This document shows positions 45,053 through 53,346 of a stretch of DNA of 53,346 nt, in pieces. Source of the stretch: Phycisphaerales bacterium (GTDB lineage Bacteria; Planctomycetota; Phycisphaerae; Phycisphaerales; SM1A02). The notes below the pieces were generated by a model. The model searched no databases and had not been told where the DNA came from. It saw only the letters and a list, made by a program, of their open reading frames with translations. The position numbers and the translations under genes are program-made. Where the stretch lies: the NCBI GenBank assembly GCA_009691805.1, contig SIAK01000016.1:1-53346 (forward strand), given 5' to 3'. The stretch's first letter is position 1; the number at the start of each line of letters is the position of its first letter.

Positions 45053-45726
45053 TCGCGCTCCACTTCTGCTTCGAGCGCTGGCGCTCCCTCGCGCGCTTCC
45101 AGTACAGCGCGAGGATCAATTACCGGCGCGTCAAGCGTGCGAAACAATCGCCGTCGATCCGCCTCCCGCGCGATCGGGCCGACCGACGCGTCGCTCCCTT
45201 GCTTCTCAAACCAAATCGACGCTTCAATCGCAACAGGAAATCCGCCATCCGTGCGCGCATCAAACGCGTCCTTCCAACCATCGCGCAGCAGATACCGAAT
45301 GCGAAACGCGCGGACTGGAGCATCGAGTTGCGCAGCGCCGCGGCCAAGATCGAGCGCGATTCTTCCGTTCACGCATTGAACGTGCATCGACGCGAATTCA
45401 CTCGGCGCGGCATCTTGCTGACCTTGCATCGGTGCGCTCAATGCACTTGAACGCACGCGCAGGGAAGACTCGCTTCCCACAATGCCGCTCGCGTGATGAT
45501 CGTCCTCAACCACCGCGGTCTCCATCGCGCGTTCGATCGCGGAGAAGACTGCTTCCGCGCATGAAGCTTCGGTCGCGCGCTCTGACAGTTTCGTGCGAGC
45601 AATCCCGATGTCCCACGCAAATTTCCCAATCGCGCCGAGCAACATCGTCGCGATCGAAATCGCGAGCAACACTTCAAGCAGCGTCATCGCGCGTGCGCAT
45701 TGCATCGCGCATCGTCCGCGCCTCAT
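45049..45726 (-). CDS. gspJ: Minor pseudopilin GspJ
   Basis: A 225-residue pseudopilin with the class III signal CARAMTLLEVLLAISIATML (Glu at +5, Ala rather than Gly at -1). After the helix comes a beta-rich globular part with SSLRVRSSALSAPM and VRAFRIRYLLRDGWKDAF, and WP-like spacing typical of GspJ. In the pseudopilus GspJ joins GspI and GspK at the tip. It sits between gspI and gspK with 4-base overlaps at both ends, the canonical order. Confidence 0.86.
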   Translation of the reverse strand: MRRGRCAMQCARAMTLLEVLLAISIATMLLGAIGKFAWDIGIARTKLSERATEASCAEAVFSAIERAMETAVVEDDHHASGIVGSESSLRVRSSALSAPMQGQQDAAPSEFASMHVQCVNGRIALDLGRGAAQLDAPVRAFRIRYLLRDGWKDAFDARTDGGFPVAIEASIWFEKQGSDASVGPIAREADRRRLFRTLDAPVIDPRAVLEAREGAPALEAEVERE

Positions 45727-46106
45727 GGCACTTCCTCGTTGCGAAGTCGCACCAGTCGATCGCGTTCCACAATGATGCGCGACTGCGTGCCTTCAACCGG
45801 ATGCACCGTCGCAATCGCGCGCACGAGTCCCGCGACTGCAGTCGGCTCGACAACGATCGACACGGTGAACTCAACATCTGTTGTCGGCGAACTTGCGCCG
45901 CGCAGTTCGTCCATGGCGACAAGCCCGGCGTCCAACTCAATCAATCGAGAGCAGGCGAGATCGTCTGCGCGTGCATACTCGGCAGCGCGACGCACACCGT
46001 CGTTGGATCCCCGCACGGTTGCAATGATGACTGTCGCGCCCGCGACAAAGAGCGCCAACGACAAGAGGAGTTCCAGCAGAATCCCCGCCCGTCGCGCGCG
46101 AGACAT
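45723..46106 (-). CDS. gspI: Minor pseudopilin GspI
   Basis: A short (127-residue) pseudopilin with the class III signal RRAGILLELLLSLALFVAGA (Gly at -1, Glu at +5). The small globular domain includes EFTVSIVVEPTAVAGLVRAI. GspI is typically the smallest minor pseudopilin and starts assembly of the tip complex. I use ATG 46106; the GTG three bases earlier overlaps the gspH stop and is an equally possible start. The stop overlaps gspJ (ATGA). Confidence 0.82.
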   Translation of the reverse strand: MSRARRAGILLELLLSLALFVAGATVIIATVRGSNDGVRRAAEYARADDLACSRLIELDAGLVAMDELRGASSPTTDVEFTVSIVVEPTAVAGLVRAIATVHPVEGTQSRIIVERDRLVRLRNEEVP

Positions 46107-46750
46107 CACTCGTCCCCAGTGGCGTCGTCATTCGAAACAGGCTCAAATTCAGGGCGATCCTCTTCAGTCGACACGATCGCTGGCGCAGCGCGTCGCGGTC
46201 GTCCGGTGACGGGATCGATCGCAAGACTTCGCGCGTGACCACCCGTTGTCGCGAGAATAAGTGTTGGCGCAATGAGCGCTGTGCCGTCCGGCAAGAACAA
46301 CGCGACGACGCGAGACGAGACCGCTGCATCGACTTCGCGATCCACTTCTGCGTCATCGTTGTCGAGCGCATCCGCAAGTCGAATGCCGAGCGTCATCCCT
46401 TCGGGCAAAGTCCAGCGCGCCCAGGAGGCTTCGATGCACGCTTCTCCATCGGCACCATCGTCCTCGTCGAACTCCGCGCGCGTATTCGATTCTGTTTGGT
46501 TGCTGACAAATCGCGCCTGCAGTGTCTCAACACCTTCGGCACTTTCCTCCGCGACAATTTCAACGGGCTTGCCTTCCTCACGCGCAGCAGCACGGGCCAT
46601 CACGAGTTGCATGGTGAGATGGTCCTCGCCCGCATCAAGTTCATGTCGAGAAAGCCAACTCCACGCGTACGGCAACGAGAGTGCTGCGAGCAGCAGAAGA
46701 ATGCTGATCGACACGAGGATTTCAAGGAGTGTGAAGCCGCGTCGCGTCAT
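46106..46750 (-). CDS. gspH: Minor pseudopilin GspH
   Basis: A 214-residue pseudopilin with a textbook class III signal (MTRRGFTLLEILVSISILLL: Gly at -1, Phe at +1, Glu at +5). The GspH-type beta-sandwich follows, with LTMQLVMARAAAREEGKPVE and RVVALFLPDGTALIAPTLIL near the C-terminus. It is longer than the ~170-residue enteric homologue because of an acidic insert (EFDEDDGADGE) and an acidic C-terminal tail. It lies 14 bases after gspG. Confidence 0.85.
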   Translation of the reverse strand: MTRRGFTLLEILVSISILLLLAALSLPYAWSWLSRHELDAGEDHLTMQLVMARAAAREEGKPVEIVAEESAEGVETLQARFVSNQTESNTRAEFDEDDGADGEACIEASWARWTLPEGMTLGIRLADALDNDDAEVDREVDAAVSSRVVALFLPDGTALIAPTLILATTGGHARSLAIDPVTGRPRRAAPAIVSTEEDRPEFEPVSNDDATGDE

Positions 46751-46764
46751 CGCACGAACTTTCG

Positions 46765-47286
46765 TCAGCCACCCGAAGGTGTGCCGCTTGATGAGCTGCC
46801 AGAGAATTCGCCGAGGTCATCACCTTCAGCGGCCTTGCGCGCGTCGTGATTGGAAATGTCGTCTTCGGTGCCCTCTTCGCCATCTGGCCCGATGGACACG
46901 ATGTCGAAATCAAGACCTTCCGTTTGGCTTGGAATGTGGAAGATCCACTCGCGTCCCCACGCATCTTTCGGCGCTGGGTTCTTGAGATAGGGACCACCGT
47001 ACTTCGCTTGGTCTTCGTCGCTCGCGATCGCTTCTTTCGACCAGATGACGGCGAGACCCTCTTCCTCCGTCGGCCAGCGCTTCATATCGAAACGGAACGA
47101 TTCGATCCCGCGTTCGAGCTCTTGCATCTGGAGCCTGGTCGTTCCAACTTCGCTCTTCTCTTGCGCGCCGATCAGATTGACAAAAACCAATCCGCCAATC
47201 GCGAGCAAGATCCCAATCACAATCAGAAGTTCAAGAATGGTGAACGCGCGGCGTGCGCGACGAGATACTCGAGGTGTCAATCGCAT
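46765..47286 (-). CDS. gspG: Major pseudopilin GspG
   Basis: GspG polymerises into the pseudopilus that drives secretion. The 173-residue protein has the signal RRARRAFTILELLIVIGILL, with Ala rather than Gly before the cleavage site and Glu at +5. LQMQELERGIESFRFDMKRW then WPTEEEGLAV, GGPYLKNPAPKDAWGREW, and the calcium-binding loop DIVSIGPDGEEGTEDDISNH are hallmarks of type II GspG and argue against a type IV pilus. A Ser/Gly tail ends the protein. ATG at 47286 has AGGAGA five bases upstream. Confidence 0.95.
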   Translation of the reverse strand: MRLTPRVSRRARRAFTILELLIVIGILLAIGGLVFVNLIGAQEKSEVGTTRLQMQELERGIESFRFDMKRWPTEEEGLAVIWSKEAIASDEDQAKYGGPYLKNPAPKDAWGREWIFHIPSQTEGLDFDIVSIGPDGEEGTEDDISNHDARKAAEGDDLGEFSGSSSSGTPSGG

Positions 47287-47407
47287 GAAATTCTCCTAGG
47301 AAGTGGAAACCCAACATACTGACACTACACCAAATCGATCCACGCGGCGCAAGAGTTCCGAGAACCGCCACAGGATTACGCGCGCGCACAGTATGGGACG
47401 CGCGCAC

Positions 47408-48589
47408 TCACAGCTGCGACGACATTTGCATCATAGGGAGCACGAGCGCGAGGAAGATGAAAAACACGAGACCCGCGAGGCCCAAGAGAAGCGCGGGTTC
47501 CATCAACTTCAAGAGCGCGGTACATGCGCGGTCGACGCGCCGTTCCATCGTGTCTGCGAGCGAGACGAGCACGGATGGCAAACTGTTCGCGCTCTCGCCC
47601 ACCGTAATCATCTCAATCACGTCTTCCTCGAACAAGCCACTCTGTGCAAGTGGCGTAGAGAGTTGCTCGCCTTGCCGAACAGATTCCGCGGCTTCGGTGA
47701 TTGCGCGCGCCATCAACGCATTGCCCGCTGCATCACGCGCAATCTCGAGCGCGCTGATCATTGGAATGCCATTCTCTAAGAGCGTGCCGAGAATCCGTGC
47801 GAAGCGCGCGACAGCGAGTGATGCGAAGAGCCCTCCGACTTTCGGGAGACGTAAGAAGCGGCGCGCGATGTTCAATCGCAGGCTCTCCTTCTTGCGCGCG
47901 ACTTGCACTGCGATCGCAAGCGCGACGACAAACGCAACCATCAACGGCCACCACGCGACAACGAGTGCACTCGTTCCTAGGAGCAATCTCGTGGAAAGCG
48001 GCAATTCCATGTCGCCGAAAAGGTCTTTAAACTTCGGCACAAAGAAGATGAGCGCACCGACAATCACGCCGAGCGCCACCGTCAACAACACCACCGGATA
48101 GAGCAGATTGCCGATGATCTTCGCGCGCAACTCTGCTTGGTTGTCGAGGAATGCGCCGAGTCGCGCGAGCACACTTTCAAGGAACGCGCCACGCTCGCCC
48201 GCTCGCACCATCGCGATGTGCACTTCTCCAAACGCGTGAGGATGCGCCGCCATCGAATCGGAAAAACGCTCGCCCCTCGAAACCGACTCCGCGACTTCCG
48301 CCCAAATCGCCGCGAGCTGCGGATGCGATTTCCCTCGCGCAAGCAAACGCAAGGATCGCAAGAGCGGCACACCTGCGCGCAGCAGCTCCGAAAGTTGTAC
48401 GTAGGAACGCGCGAGGATTCGCGTGGAAACTCGTTTGCGATTACGCGCCGTACGCGCTGGTGTCACACGAATCGGCGTGAGACCGCGGGTCGAAAGATCC
48501 GTCAGCACAGATTGTTCGGTGTTGCCGTCGGCGTTTCCGCGAACGCGACGACCACTTGCATCGCGGGCGATATAGGCAAAGGTCGGCAC
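47408..48589 (-). CDS. gspF: Type II secretion inner-membrane platform protein GspF
   Basis: GspF is the polytopic platform protein on which the pseudopilus is assembled. The 393-residue product has the standard start PTFAYIARDASGRRVRGNAD and two T2SSF domains. These carry LLRAGVPLLRSLRLLARG with VRAGERGAFLESVLARL, and LLENGIPMISALEIARDAAG with ITVGESANSLPSVL. Three membrane helices include LLYPVVLLTVALGVIVGALI and the C-terminal LLLGLAGLVFFIFLALVLPM. The start codon is GTG at 48589, chosen because it gives the canonical N-terminus. It is the first gene of the cluster; no gspE is next to it. Confidence 0.95.
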   Translation of the reverse strand: MPTFAYIARDASGRRVRGNADGNTEQSVLTDLSTRGLTPIRVTPARTARNRKRVSTRILARSYVQLSELLRAGVPLLRSLRLLARGKSHPQLAAIWAEVAESVSRGERFSDSMAAHPHAFGEVHIAMVRAGERGAFLESVLARLGAFLDNQAELRAKIIGNLLYPVVLLTVALGVIVGALIFFVPKFKDLFGDMELPLSTRLLLGTSALVVAWWPLMVAFVVALAIAVQVARKKESLRLNIARRFLRLPKVGGLFASLAVARFARILGTLLENGIPMISALEIARDAAGNALMARAITEAAESVRQGEQLSTPLAQSGLFEEDVIEMITVGESANSLPSVLVSLADTMERRVDRACTALLKLMEPALLLGLAGLVFFIFLALVLPMMQMSSQL

Positions 48590-48674
48590 ACAATCAGAGT
48601 ACCAACACTCTGTTTAATCCCCGCGGGGTTGCGGTTCAAACCTCGCGAAGTTGCGCGCGCTTCTCTTCACTCCA

Positions 48675-49475
48675 TCAACTTGCGCGACGACGTTTGCCAG
48701 CGACGATGCCTGCGAGTCCAAGTAGTGCGAATGCTCCTGGTGCAGGAACGGACGCGAATTCGAAGGTGATATCCAGCGTTTCTCCCGCGCCTGCTTCCGA
48801 GAGGAAGAGACGCATGCCTTGCGAGATCAAGAGTCCTTCGATCATTTCCGTCGATGTCCCGCTGCCACCGGAGTTTTCACCTCCACTCGACGAACCAGGC
48901 CCGCTGCCTCCCTCTCCACCTTCCGAGCCACCGTTCTGGACGACGATCAAACTTCGGAAGTCAACGCGCAATGCGCCGTTCAATCCAAGCGAGACGAATC
49001 GTGTCATGCCCGTATTCGTGTCACCTGCGATTGCATCCGCTGCGAGAACGCGCGCGGCAAGCGTCGCTGCACTTTCATTCATGTGCTGCGAGACTGGTCC
49101 TGCATAAGAGAACGCCATTTGCGCCGATGGATCTGCGCCGCTCACAGCGAGAAGGTCAACATCCGCGCCAGGGCTTGATGGACCGTATGCATTGGTTCCT
49201 GAGTCCTGAATCGTGATCGACTTCAACACCATGCCGGGGGCCGCAGACTGCGCCGCTTGCCAGATGTTCACTTCAATGATCGTGCGCATGCCCGAGGCAT
49301 CAACACTGGAACTGAAGCATGGCGCGTAGGAGCCCGAGTACGAAATCGTTGGGCGCGCAGGCAAGTGCCGCACCGATCCGAGTCCGACGATTCCAGCGTG
49401 CGCGACCGTTGCGAACACACCGCTCGAAGCAAGGCATGCGAATCCAACAACAGATTGAAAGTTCATAGTCTTCAT
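48675..49475 (-). CDS. Exported protein with PEP-CTERM-like (VPAPGA) sorting tail
   Basis: The 266-residue protein has a signal peptide (FQSVVGFACLASSGVFATVA, ending AHA). The body is unknown and includes ATLAARVLAADAIAGDTNTG and a long Gly/Ser/Glu-rich linker (about 186-212). The C-terminus, ASVPAPGAFALLGLAGIVAG then KRRRAS, is a VPxP-hydrophobic-Arg tail of the PEP-CTERM sorting type common in Phycisphaerae. I chose ATG 49475; ATG 49484 and ATG 49466 are alternatives. It lies 85 bases upstream of gspF on the same strand, so it may be co-transcribed with, or exported by, the secretion system; that is inference. Confidence 0.82.
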   Translation of the reverse strand: MKTMNFQSVVGFACLASSGVFATVAHAGIVGLGSVRHLPARPTISYSGSYAPCFSSSVDASGMRTIIEVNIWQAAQSAAPGMVLKSITIQDSGTNAYGPSSPGADVDLLAVSGADPSAQMAFSYAGPVSQHMNESAATLAARVLAADAIAGDTNTGMTRFVSLGLNGALRVDFRSLIVVQNGGSEGGEGGSGPGSSSGGENSGGSGTSTEMIEGLLISQGMRLFLSEAGAGETLDITFEFASVPAPGAFALLGLAGIVAGKRRRAS

Positions 49476-49698
49476 ATGTCTCATCACCTTCTCGCAGCCG
49501 CGACTTGAGTCCCCCACAGGCCTCCTCACGCGTTGCGCGAACACTGTAAAAGTGCCCCAAAAATGCGGCTTTCCTAGGGGTCTGAGTGTGTGGCGATGGT
49601 CACGCACAACACGCGTGCCGCGTGCGCCGTCCGCACCGACTATGTGGGCAATGCGTGCAACGGGAAGGCGTGTTTATCGCCCCCGTACACTCGGTGAA

Positions 49699-50625
49699 AT
49701 GCCATCGAATCCGCGCGTCATCAGCTTGCTTCCTTCTGCGACGGAGTTGTTGTGCGTGATGGGTGCGGAAGATCTGCTCGTTGGTCGAAGCTACGAGTGC
49801 GACTTTCCTGCGGCCATTCGAAATCGACCTTCGCTGACGCGCGCGCGAACGCTTGGTGGCAGTAGCGCGGAGATCGACCGCTGCGTGCGCGAGACGCTGT
49901 CGGGTGGCGCGGCAAGTCTCTACACGCTTGACGAAGCGCGCATTCGCGAATTGAAGCCTGACATCATCTTCACGCAAAATCTCTGCGAGGTCTGCTCCAT
50001 CGATCTCAAGAGTGTCGAGCGCATCGCGGCCGAGCTTCCGCATAAGCCAGAGATCATCAGCCTTGATCCGAAGAGCATCTTTGATGTCTTCGATGATCTT
50101 TTGAAAGTCGGCGATGCAGTCCATCGTGCGGAGGATGCGTCCCGCGCGATGGTCAAACTGCGCGACGGATATTGGAGTGCGATTGATTTCGTGAATCCAT
50201 TCATCCCAGGACCCGAAGTGCTTTTTCTCGAGTGGATGGATCCAATGTTTGTGGGCGGTCATTGGACTCCGCAACTCATTCAAGATGCGGGCGGGCGGCA
50301 TTCGCTCAACCTGCCCGGCGCAAAGAGCCGCCAAATCAGCCCAGAAGATGCGCTGGAAATCATGCCAACACGCGTGCTCATCGCACCCTGTGGATTCAAT
50401 CTGCAGCAGATTCGGGGGGAACTCTCCACACTGACCACGAGCCGATGGTGGCCACTCTTGCCCGCAGTGCTCGAAGCACAGCCAGCGCACGTGCTGCTCG
50501 TGGATGGCAATCAAATGTTCAATCGTCCAGGGCCGCGCCTGGTGGACGCGTTCCGATTTCTCGTCGGTTGGCTGAACGATCGTCCGGAATTGATTCCCGA
50601 AAACTTCCCCTTCGAGACGCTCTGA
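49699..50625 (+). CDS. BtuF-like substrate-binding protein without signal peptide
   Basis: The 308-residue protein has the cobalamin/iron-siderophore type binding fold: [20 protein letters not shown] then [27 protein letters not shown], and [20 protein letters not shown] followed by [17 protein letters not shown]. Such proteins usually deliver vitamin B12 or ferric chelates to an ABC transporter. Here the start (ATG 49699, [14 protein letters not shown]) goes directly into the first strand, so no export signal is visible and no transporter genes are adjacent. It may act in the cytoplasm. An open frame upstream to 49552 is noise and adds no signal peptide. Confidence 0.85.
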   Translation: MPSNPRVISLLPSATELLCVMGAEDLLVGRSYECDFPAAIRNRPSLTRARTLGGSSAEIDRCVRETLSGGAASLYTLDEARIRELKPDIIFTQNLCEVCSIDLKSVERIAAELPHKPEIISLDPKSIFDVFDDLLKVGDAVHRAEDASRAMVKLRDGYWSAIDFVNPFIPGPEVLFLEWMDPMFVGGHWTPQLIQDAGGRHSLNLPGAKSRQISPEDALEIMPTRVLIAPCGFNLQQIRGELSTLTTSRWWPLLPAVLEAQPAHVLLVDGNQMFNRPGPRLVDAFRFLVGWLNDRPELIPENFPFETL

Positions 50626-50665
50626 GTTCTACCCTGCTCACTCAACGCACACGAGAGGGTTTCAC

Positions 50666-53314
50666 ATGCGCATAGATCAGTTCACAACACAAGCCCAAGC
50701 CGCCGTTCTCGAAGCGCAAACGCTCGCCACAAGTGAGCAGCACGCTGAGGTACAGCCGTTGCATCTGCTCATCGCGATGCTTGCGAGTAAGCAAGGCGGC
50801 GCGAGCAGTGTGTTCGCGCGCGCAGGAACAGACGCGGCGCGCGTGTTGGACATTGCGCGTGCGGAGATGCGCCGCCTGCCGAAGATCTCGTCGAGCGCGC
50901 AGGCCGGAGTTTCTCGCGAACTCAATGAAGTGTTCACGAAAGCGGAGACGGAAGCGAAGCGGATGAAGGACGCGTTCGTTTCCTCGGAACATCTGCTGCT
51001 CGCACTCGCAGAAGTGAAGAGCGACGCGAAGCAAGTGCTCTCGACACTCGGTCTCGATCGCGCGCGGCTTCTCGCAAGTATTGACGCCATTCGCAAAGCG
51101 TCAGGTGTCTCGCAAATCAACGATCAAAATGCGGAAGACACCTTTGAAGCGCTCAAGAAGTATGGCATCGATCTTGTGGAGAAGGCGCAGCAAGGAAAGA
51201 TTGATCCTGTCATCGGACGCGATGAAGAGATTCGCCGCTGCATGCAGGTGCTTTCGCGACGCACGAAAAACAATCCAGTCTTGATCGGCGAGCCTGGCGT
51301 GGGCAAGACCGCGATTGCCGAAGGTCTCGCGATTCGCATTGTGAATGGCGATTGCCCTGAGTCGATGCGCGACGCACGGCTCATCGCGCTTGATGTTGGT
51401 CAACTCCTCGCAGGCGCGAAGTATCGCGGTGAGTTTGAAGAGCGACTCAAGGCGGTGCTGCGTGAAGTTGCGGCGAGTGATGGTCGCGTCATTCTCTTCA
51501 TCGATGAACTGCACACGATTGTTGGCGCAGGTGCGAGCGAAGGCGCCGTCGGCGCGGGACAACTTCTCAAGCCCGCTCTCGCGCGCGGCGAACTGCACTG
51601 CATCGGCGCAACGACACTCGATGAGTACCGCAAGCACGTCGAGAAAGATGCGGCGTTTGAGCGACGATTCCAGCCCGTGCAAGTCGGCGAGCCCACTGTG
51701 GAAGACACGATCGCGATCCTGCGCGGACTCAAAGCCCGTTACGAAGCGCACCACGGCATTCGCATTCAAGATGGCGCGATCATTTCCGCCGCGACGCTTT
51801 CGCAACGCTACATCACCGAACGATTTCTTCCTGATAAGGCGATCGACCTGCTCGATGAGGCTGCGTCGCGCTTGCGCATTGAGAATGATTCGATGCCTGT
51901 CGAACTTGATGCCGTGCGCCGGCGCATCATGCAACTCGAGATTGAGCGAGAAGCGTTAAAGCTTGAAAAGGACGCGGCGTCGAAGAAGCAGTTGCACGGT
52001 GTTGATACGGAACTCGCAACGCTTGGTGAAAACAATCGCGCGCTGACATCGCAATGGCAGTTGGAAAAGAAGGAACTCGACGCAATCAAAGCGATTCGCA
52101 ACGAGATTGAACGCAAGCACACGGAACTTGAACAAGCGAAGCGTCGCGCAGATCTCGCCACCGCGTCGCGCATTCAATATGGCGATCTCCGCGAACTTGA
52201 GCAGCGGCTGCACCTTGCTGAGGACGCGCTGCGCGCACAGCAAGCGACCGGAGCATCGCTCGTCAAAGAGGAAGTCGACAGCGAGCAGATTGCGGAAGTG
52301 GTCGCGAAGTGGACGGGCATTCCTGTGACGAAACTCCTCCAGAGTGATCGCGAAAAACTACTGCACATGGAGAGCGAGTTGCAGAGACGCGTGGTTGGTC
52401 AGCGCGAAGCATGCTCGGCGGTGAGCGAGGCTGTGCGACGCAATCGCGCAGGACTTGGCGAGCCGCATCGACCGATCGGCTCGTTCCTGTTTCTTGGTCC
52501 AACAGGCGTTGGCAAGACCGAACTCTGCAAGACGCTCGCGGAGTTTCTCTTCGACACGCAAGATGCAATGGTGCGTATCGACGGCAGTGAGTACATGGAG
52601 CAACACTCGGTGGCGCGACTCATCGGTTCGCCGCCAGGCTACATCGGTCACGACGAAGGTGGCCAACTCACAGAGGCTGTGCGTCGCCGACCGTACTGCG
52701 TCGTCCTCTTCGATGAGATGGAAAAATCGCACCCAGAGGTCGCGAACATCCTGCTGCAGATTCTCGATGACGGCCGACTCACCGACGGGCAGGGACGCAC
52801 GGTTGACTTCACCAACACGATTGTGGTGATGACGTCAAACATCGGTTCGCATGCGATTCTCGAAATGAGTGAGAAGGGCGAAGATGAGTCCATCATCGAA
52901 GCGCATGTGCGCCACCTCCTCAAGAAACAACTGCGACCTGAACTCATCAATCGCATTGATGACATCGTGCTCTTCCACGCATTGACGCGCGAGCAACTTG
53001 GGTCGATCGCCGAAATCCAGCTAGGGAATCTTCGGAAGCGCCTGCAAGCGCGGGGCATCCAACTCGGCGTTTCGCAGGCTGCATCGCTCGCGCTCGCGGC
53101 CGAGGGATACGACCCGCAATTCGGTGCGCGACCACTCAAGCGAGTCATTCAGCAGCGCATCGAGAATGTGCTCGCAAGCAGACTGCTTACAGGCGAGTTT
53201 GCGGAAGGTGACACCGTGAAGATTGACTACCAAGGCAAGAGTTTCCTGTTCACACGTGAGTCGAGTCAGCACGATGATCAACCGCGCGACTCAACGCGCG
53301 CGGTCCCGCACTGA
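50666..53314 (+). CDS. clpB: Chaperone ClpB (Hsp100 disaggregase)
   Basis: ClpB threads aggregated proteins through its hexameric pore together with DnaK. The 882-residue product has a Clp N-domain (about 1-145) and AAA1 with GEPGVGKTA (208-216), the pore loop [12 protein letters not shown] and [14 protein letters not shown] coiled-coil middle domain (about 410-530) follows, then AAA2 with [11 protein letters not shown] (about 609-619), [20 protein letters not shown] and the C-terminal sensor domain. The second pore loop reads GYIG rather than the usual GYVG, a mild change. A charged tail ends the protein. ATG at 50666 has GAGAGGG six bases upstream. I see no CIRCE operator in front. Confidence 0.96.
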   Translation: MRIDQFTTQAQAAVLEAQTLATSEQHAEVQPLHLLIAMLASKQGGASSVFARAGTDAARVLDIARAEMRRLPKISSSAQAGVSRELNEVFTKAETEAKRMKDAFVSSEHLLLALAEVKSDAKQVLSTLGLDRARLLASIDAIRKASGVSQINDQNAEDTFEALKKYGIDLVEKAQQGKIDPVIGRDEEIRRCMQVLSRRTKNNPVLIGEPGVGKTAIAEGLAIRIVNGDCPESMRDARLIALDVGQLLAGAKYRGEFEERLKAVLREVAASDGRVILFIDELHTIVGAGASEGAVGAGQLLKPALARGELHCIGATTLDEYRKHVEKDAAFERRFQPVQVGEPTVEDTIAILRGLKARYEAHHGIRIQDGAIISAATLSQRYITERFLPDKAIDLLDEAASRLRIENDSMPVELDAVRRRIMQLEIEREALKLEKDAASKKQLHGVDTELATLGENNRALTSQWQLEKKELDAIKAIRNEIERKHTELEQAKRRADLATASRIQYGDLRELEQRLHLAEDALRAQQATGASLVKEEVDSEQIAEVVAKWTGIPVTKLLQSDREKLLHMESELQRRVVGQREACSAVSEAVRRNRAGLGEPHRPIGSFLFLGPTGVGKTELCKTLAEFLFDTQDAMVRIDGSEYMEQHSVARLIGSPPGYIGHDEGGQLTEAVRRRPYCVVLFDEMEKSHPEVANILLQILDDGRLTDGQGRTVDFTNTIVVMTSNIGSHAILEMSEKGEDESIIEAHVRHLLKKQLRPELINRIDDIVLFHALTREQLGSIAEIQLGNLRKRLQARGIQLGVSQAASLALAAEGYDPQFGARPLKRVIQQRIENVLASRLLTGEFAEGDTVKIDYQGKSFLFTRESSQHDDQPRDSTRAVPH

Positions 53315-53346
53315 TAAGCGCGGCAGCGGAGGAAAACTCCCGTTTG

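Noticed and set aside
44367-46238. 623-codon open frame on the plus strand
   Set aside because: It is antisense to four coupled pseudopilin genes (gspH to gspK) and is Ser/Arg-rich noise with no motif.
47370-47400. Repeated ACGCGCGCAC in the gspF-gspG gap as an operator
   Set aside because: It is GC-alternating sequence that occurs often in this genome, and nothing else supports a binding site.
25888-48589. Type IV pilus rather than type II secretion
   Set aside because: GspG carries the type II calcium loop (GEEGTEDD), a large GspK is present, and the order G-H-I-J-K-L-M is that of type II systems, although GspL and GspM also resemble PilM/N/O.
48618-48632. CCCCGCGGGG palindrome before gspF as a terminator of the PEP-CTERM gene
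   Set aside because: The palindrome has no room for a loop, leaving only a 3-bp stem, and no T-run follows.

Overview
The window looks like a chromosomal segment of a Planctomycetota bacterium, probably of the class Phycisphaerae. The reasons are a porin with an N-terminal coiled coil, a protein ending in a VPAPGA-type PEP-CTERM sorting tail, a sigma-54 promoter on a flagellar operon, a very long secretin built from many N-domains, and the general style of the proteins. This assignment is inference; no rRNA is present. The DNA is moderately GC-rich and densely coded, with long meaningless antisense ORFs. I found no insertion sequence, prophage or CRISPR array.

Layout. 1-7503 is read leftwards: a partial porin-like gene, radA, a small basic protein coupled to nuoH, and carB. 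7654-12942 is read rightwards: plsC-like acyltransferase, ruvA, mannose-1-phosphate guanylyltransferase, ruvX and a UvrD-type helicase; the last three are tightly packed. 12955-16734 is read leftwards: pgl, zwf, a XerD-type recombinase and a Cys-rich small protein. 16818-20795 is a flagellar rod/ring operon behind a near-perfect sigma-54 promoter: a small unknown gene, flgF, flgG, flgA, flgH; flgI does not follow. 20828-21455 holds a two-gene nucleotidyltransferase module whose first gene is broken by an in-frame TGA. 21444-25824 holds housekeeping genes (trpS, a CPBP protease, trpC, apaG, asd) and tRNA-Gln(CTG), then a strong bidirectional terminator.

25888-48589 is one leftward type II secretion-like cluster, transcribed gspF-gspG-gspH-gspI-gspJ-gspK-gspL-gspM-gspD-lipoprotein, mostly with 4-base start/stop overlaps. 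Its gspD is 14.5 kb and encodes about 4827 residues: an N0 domain, about 52 tandem N1-type secretin domains (counted by eye), then one normal secretin core. The gspM product also carries a C-terminal domain resembling the GspC/PilP homology region, so a separate gspC seems to have been absorbed. No gspE ATPase or prepilin peptidase gene is in the window. A PEP-CTERM-like exported protein gene sits just upstream of gspF. This giant secretin and its operon are the most unusual content here.

48675-53314 finishes with the PEP-CTERM-like gene, a cobalamin/iron-type binding protein without signal peptide, and clpB.

Two copies of a ~140-bp structured repeat (3916-4056 and 15377-15516) have hairpins in which base changes are compensated. 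One copy supplies the last ~25 codons of carB; the other begins at the stop codon of the recombinase gene.
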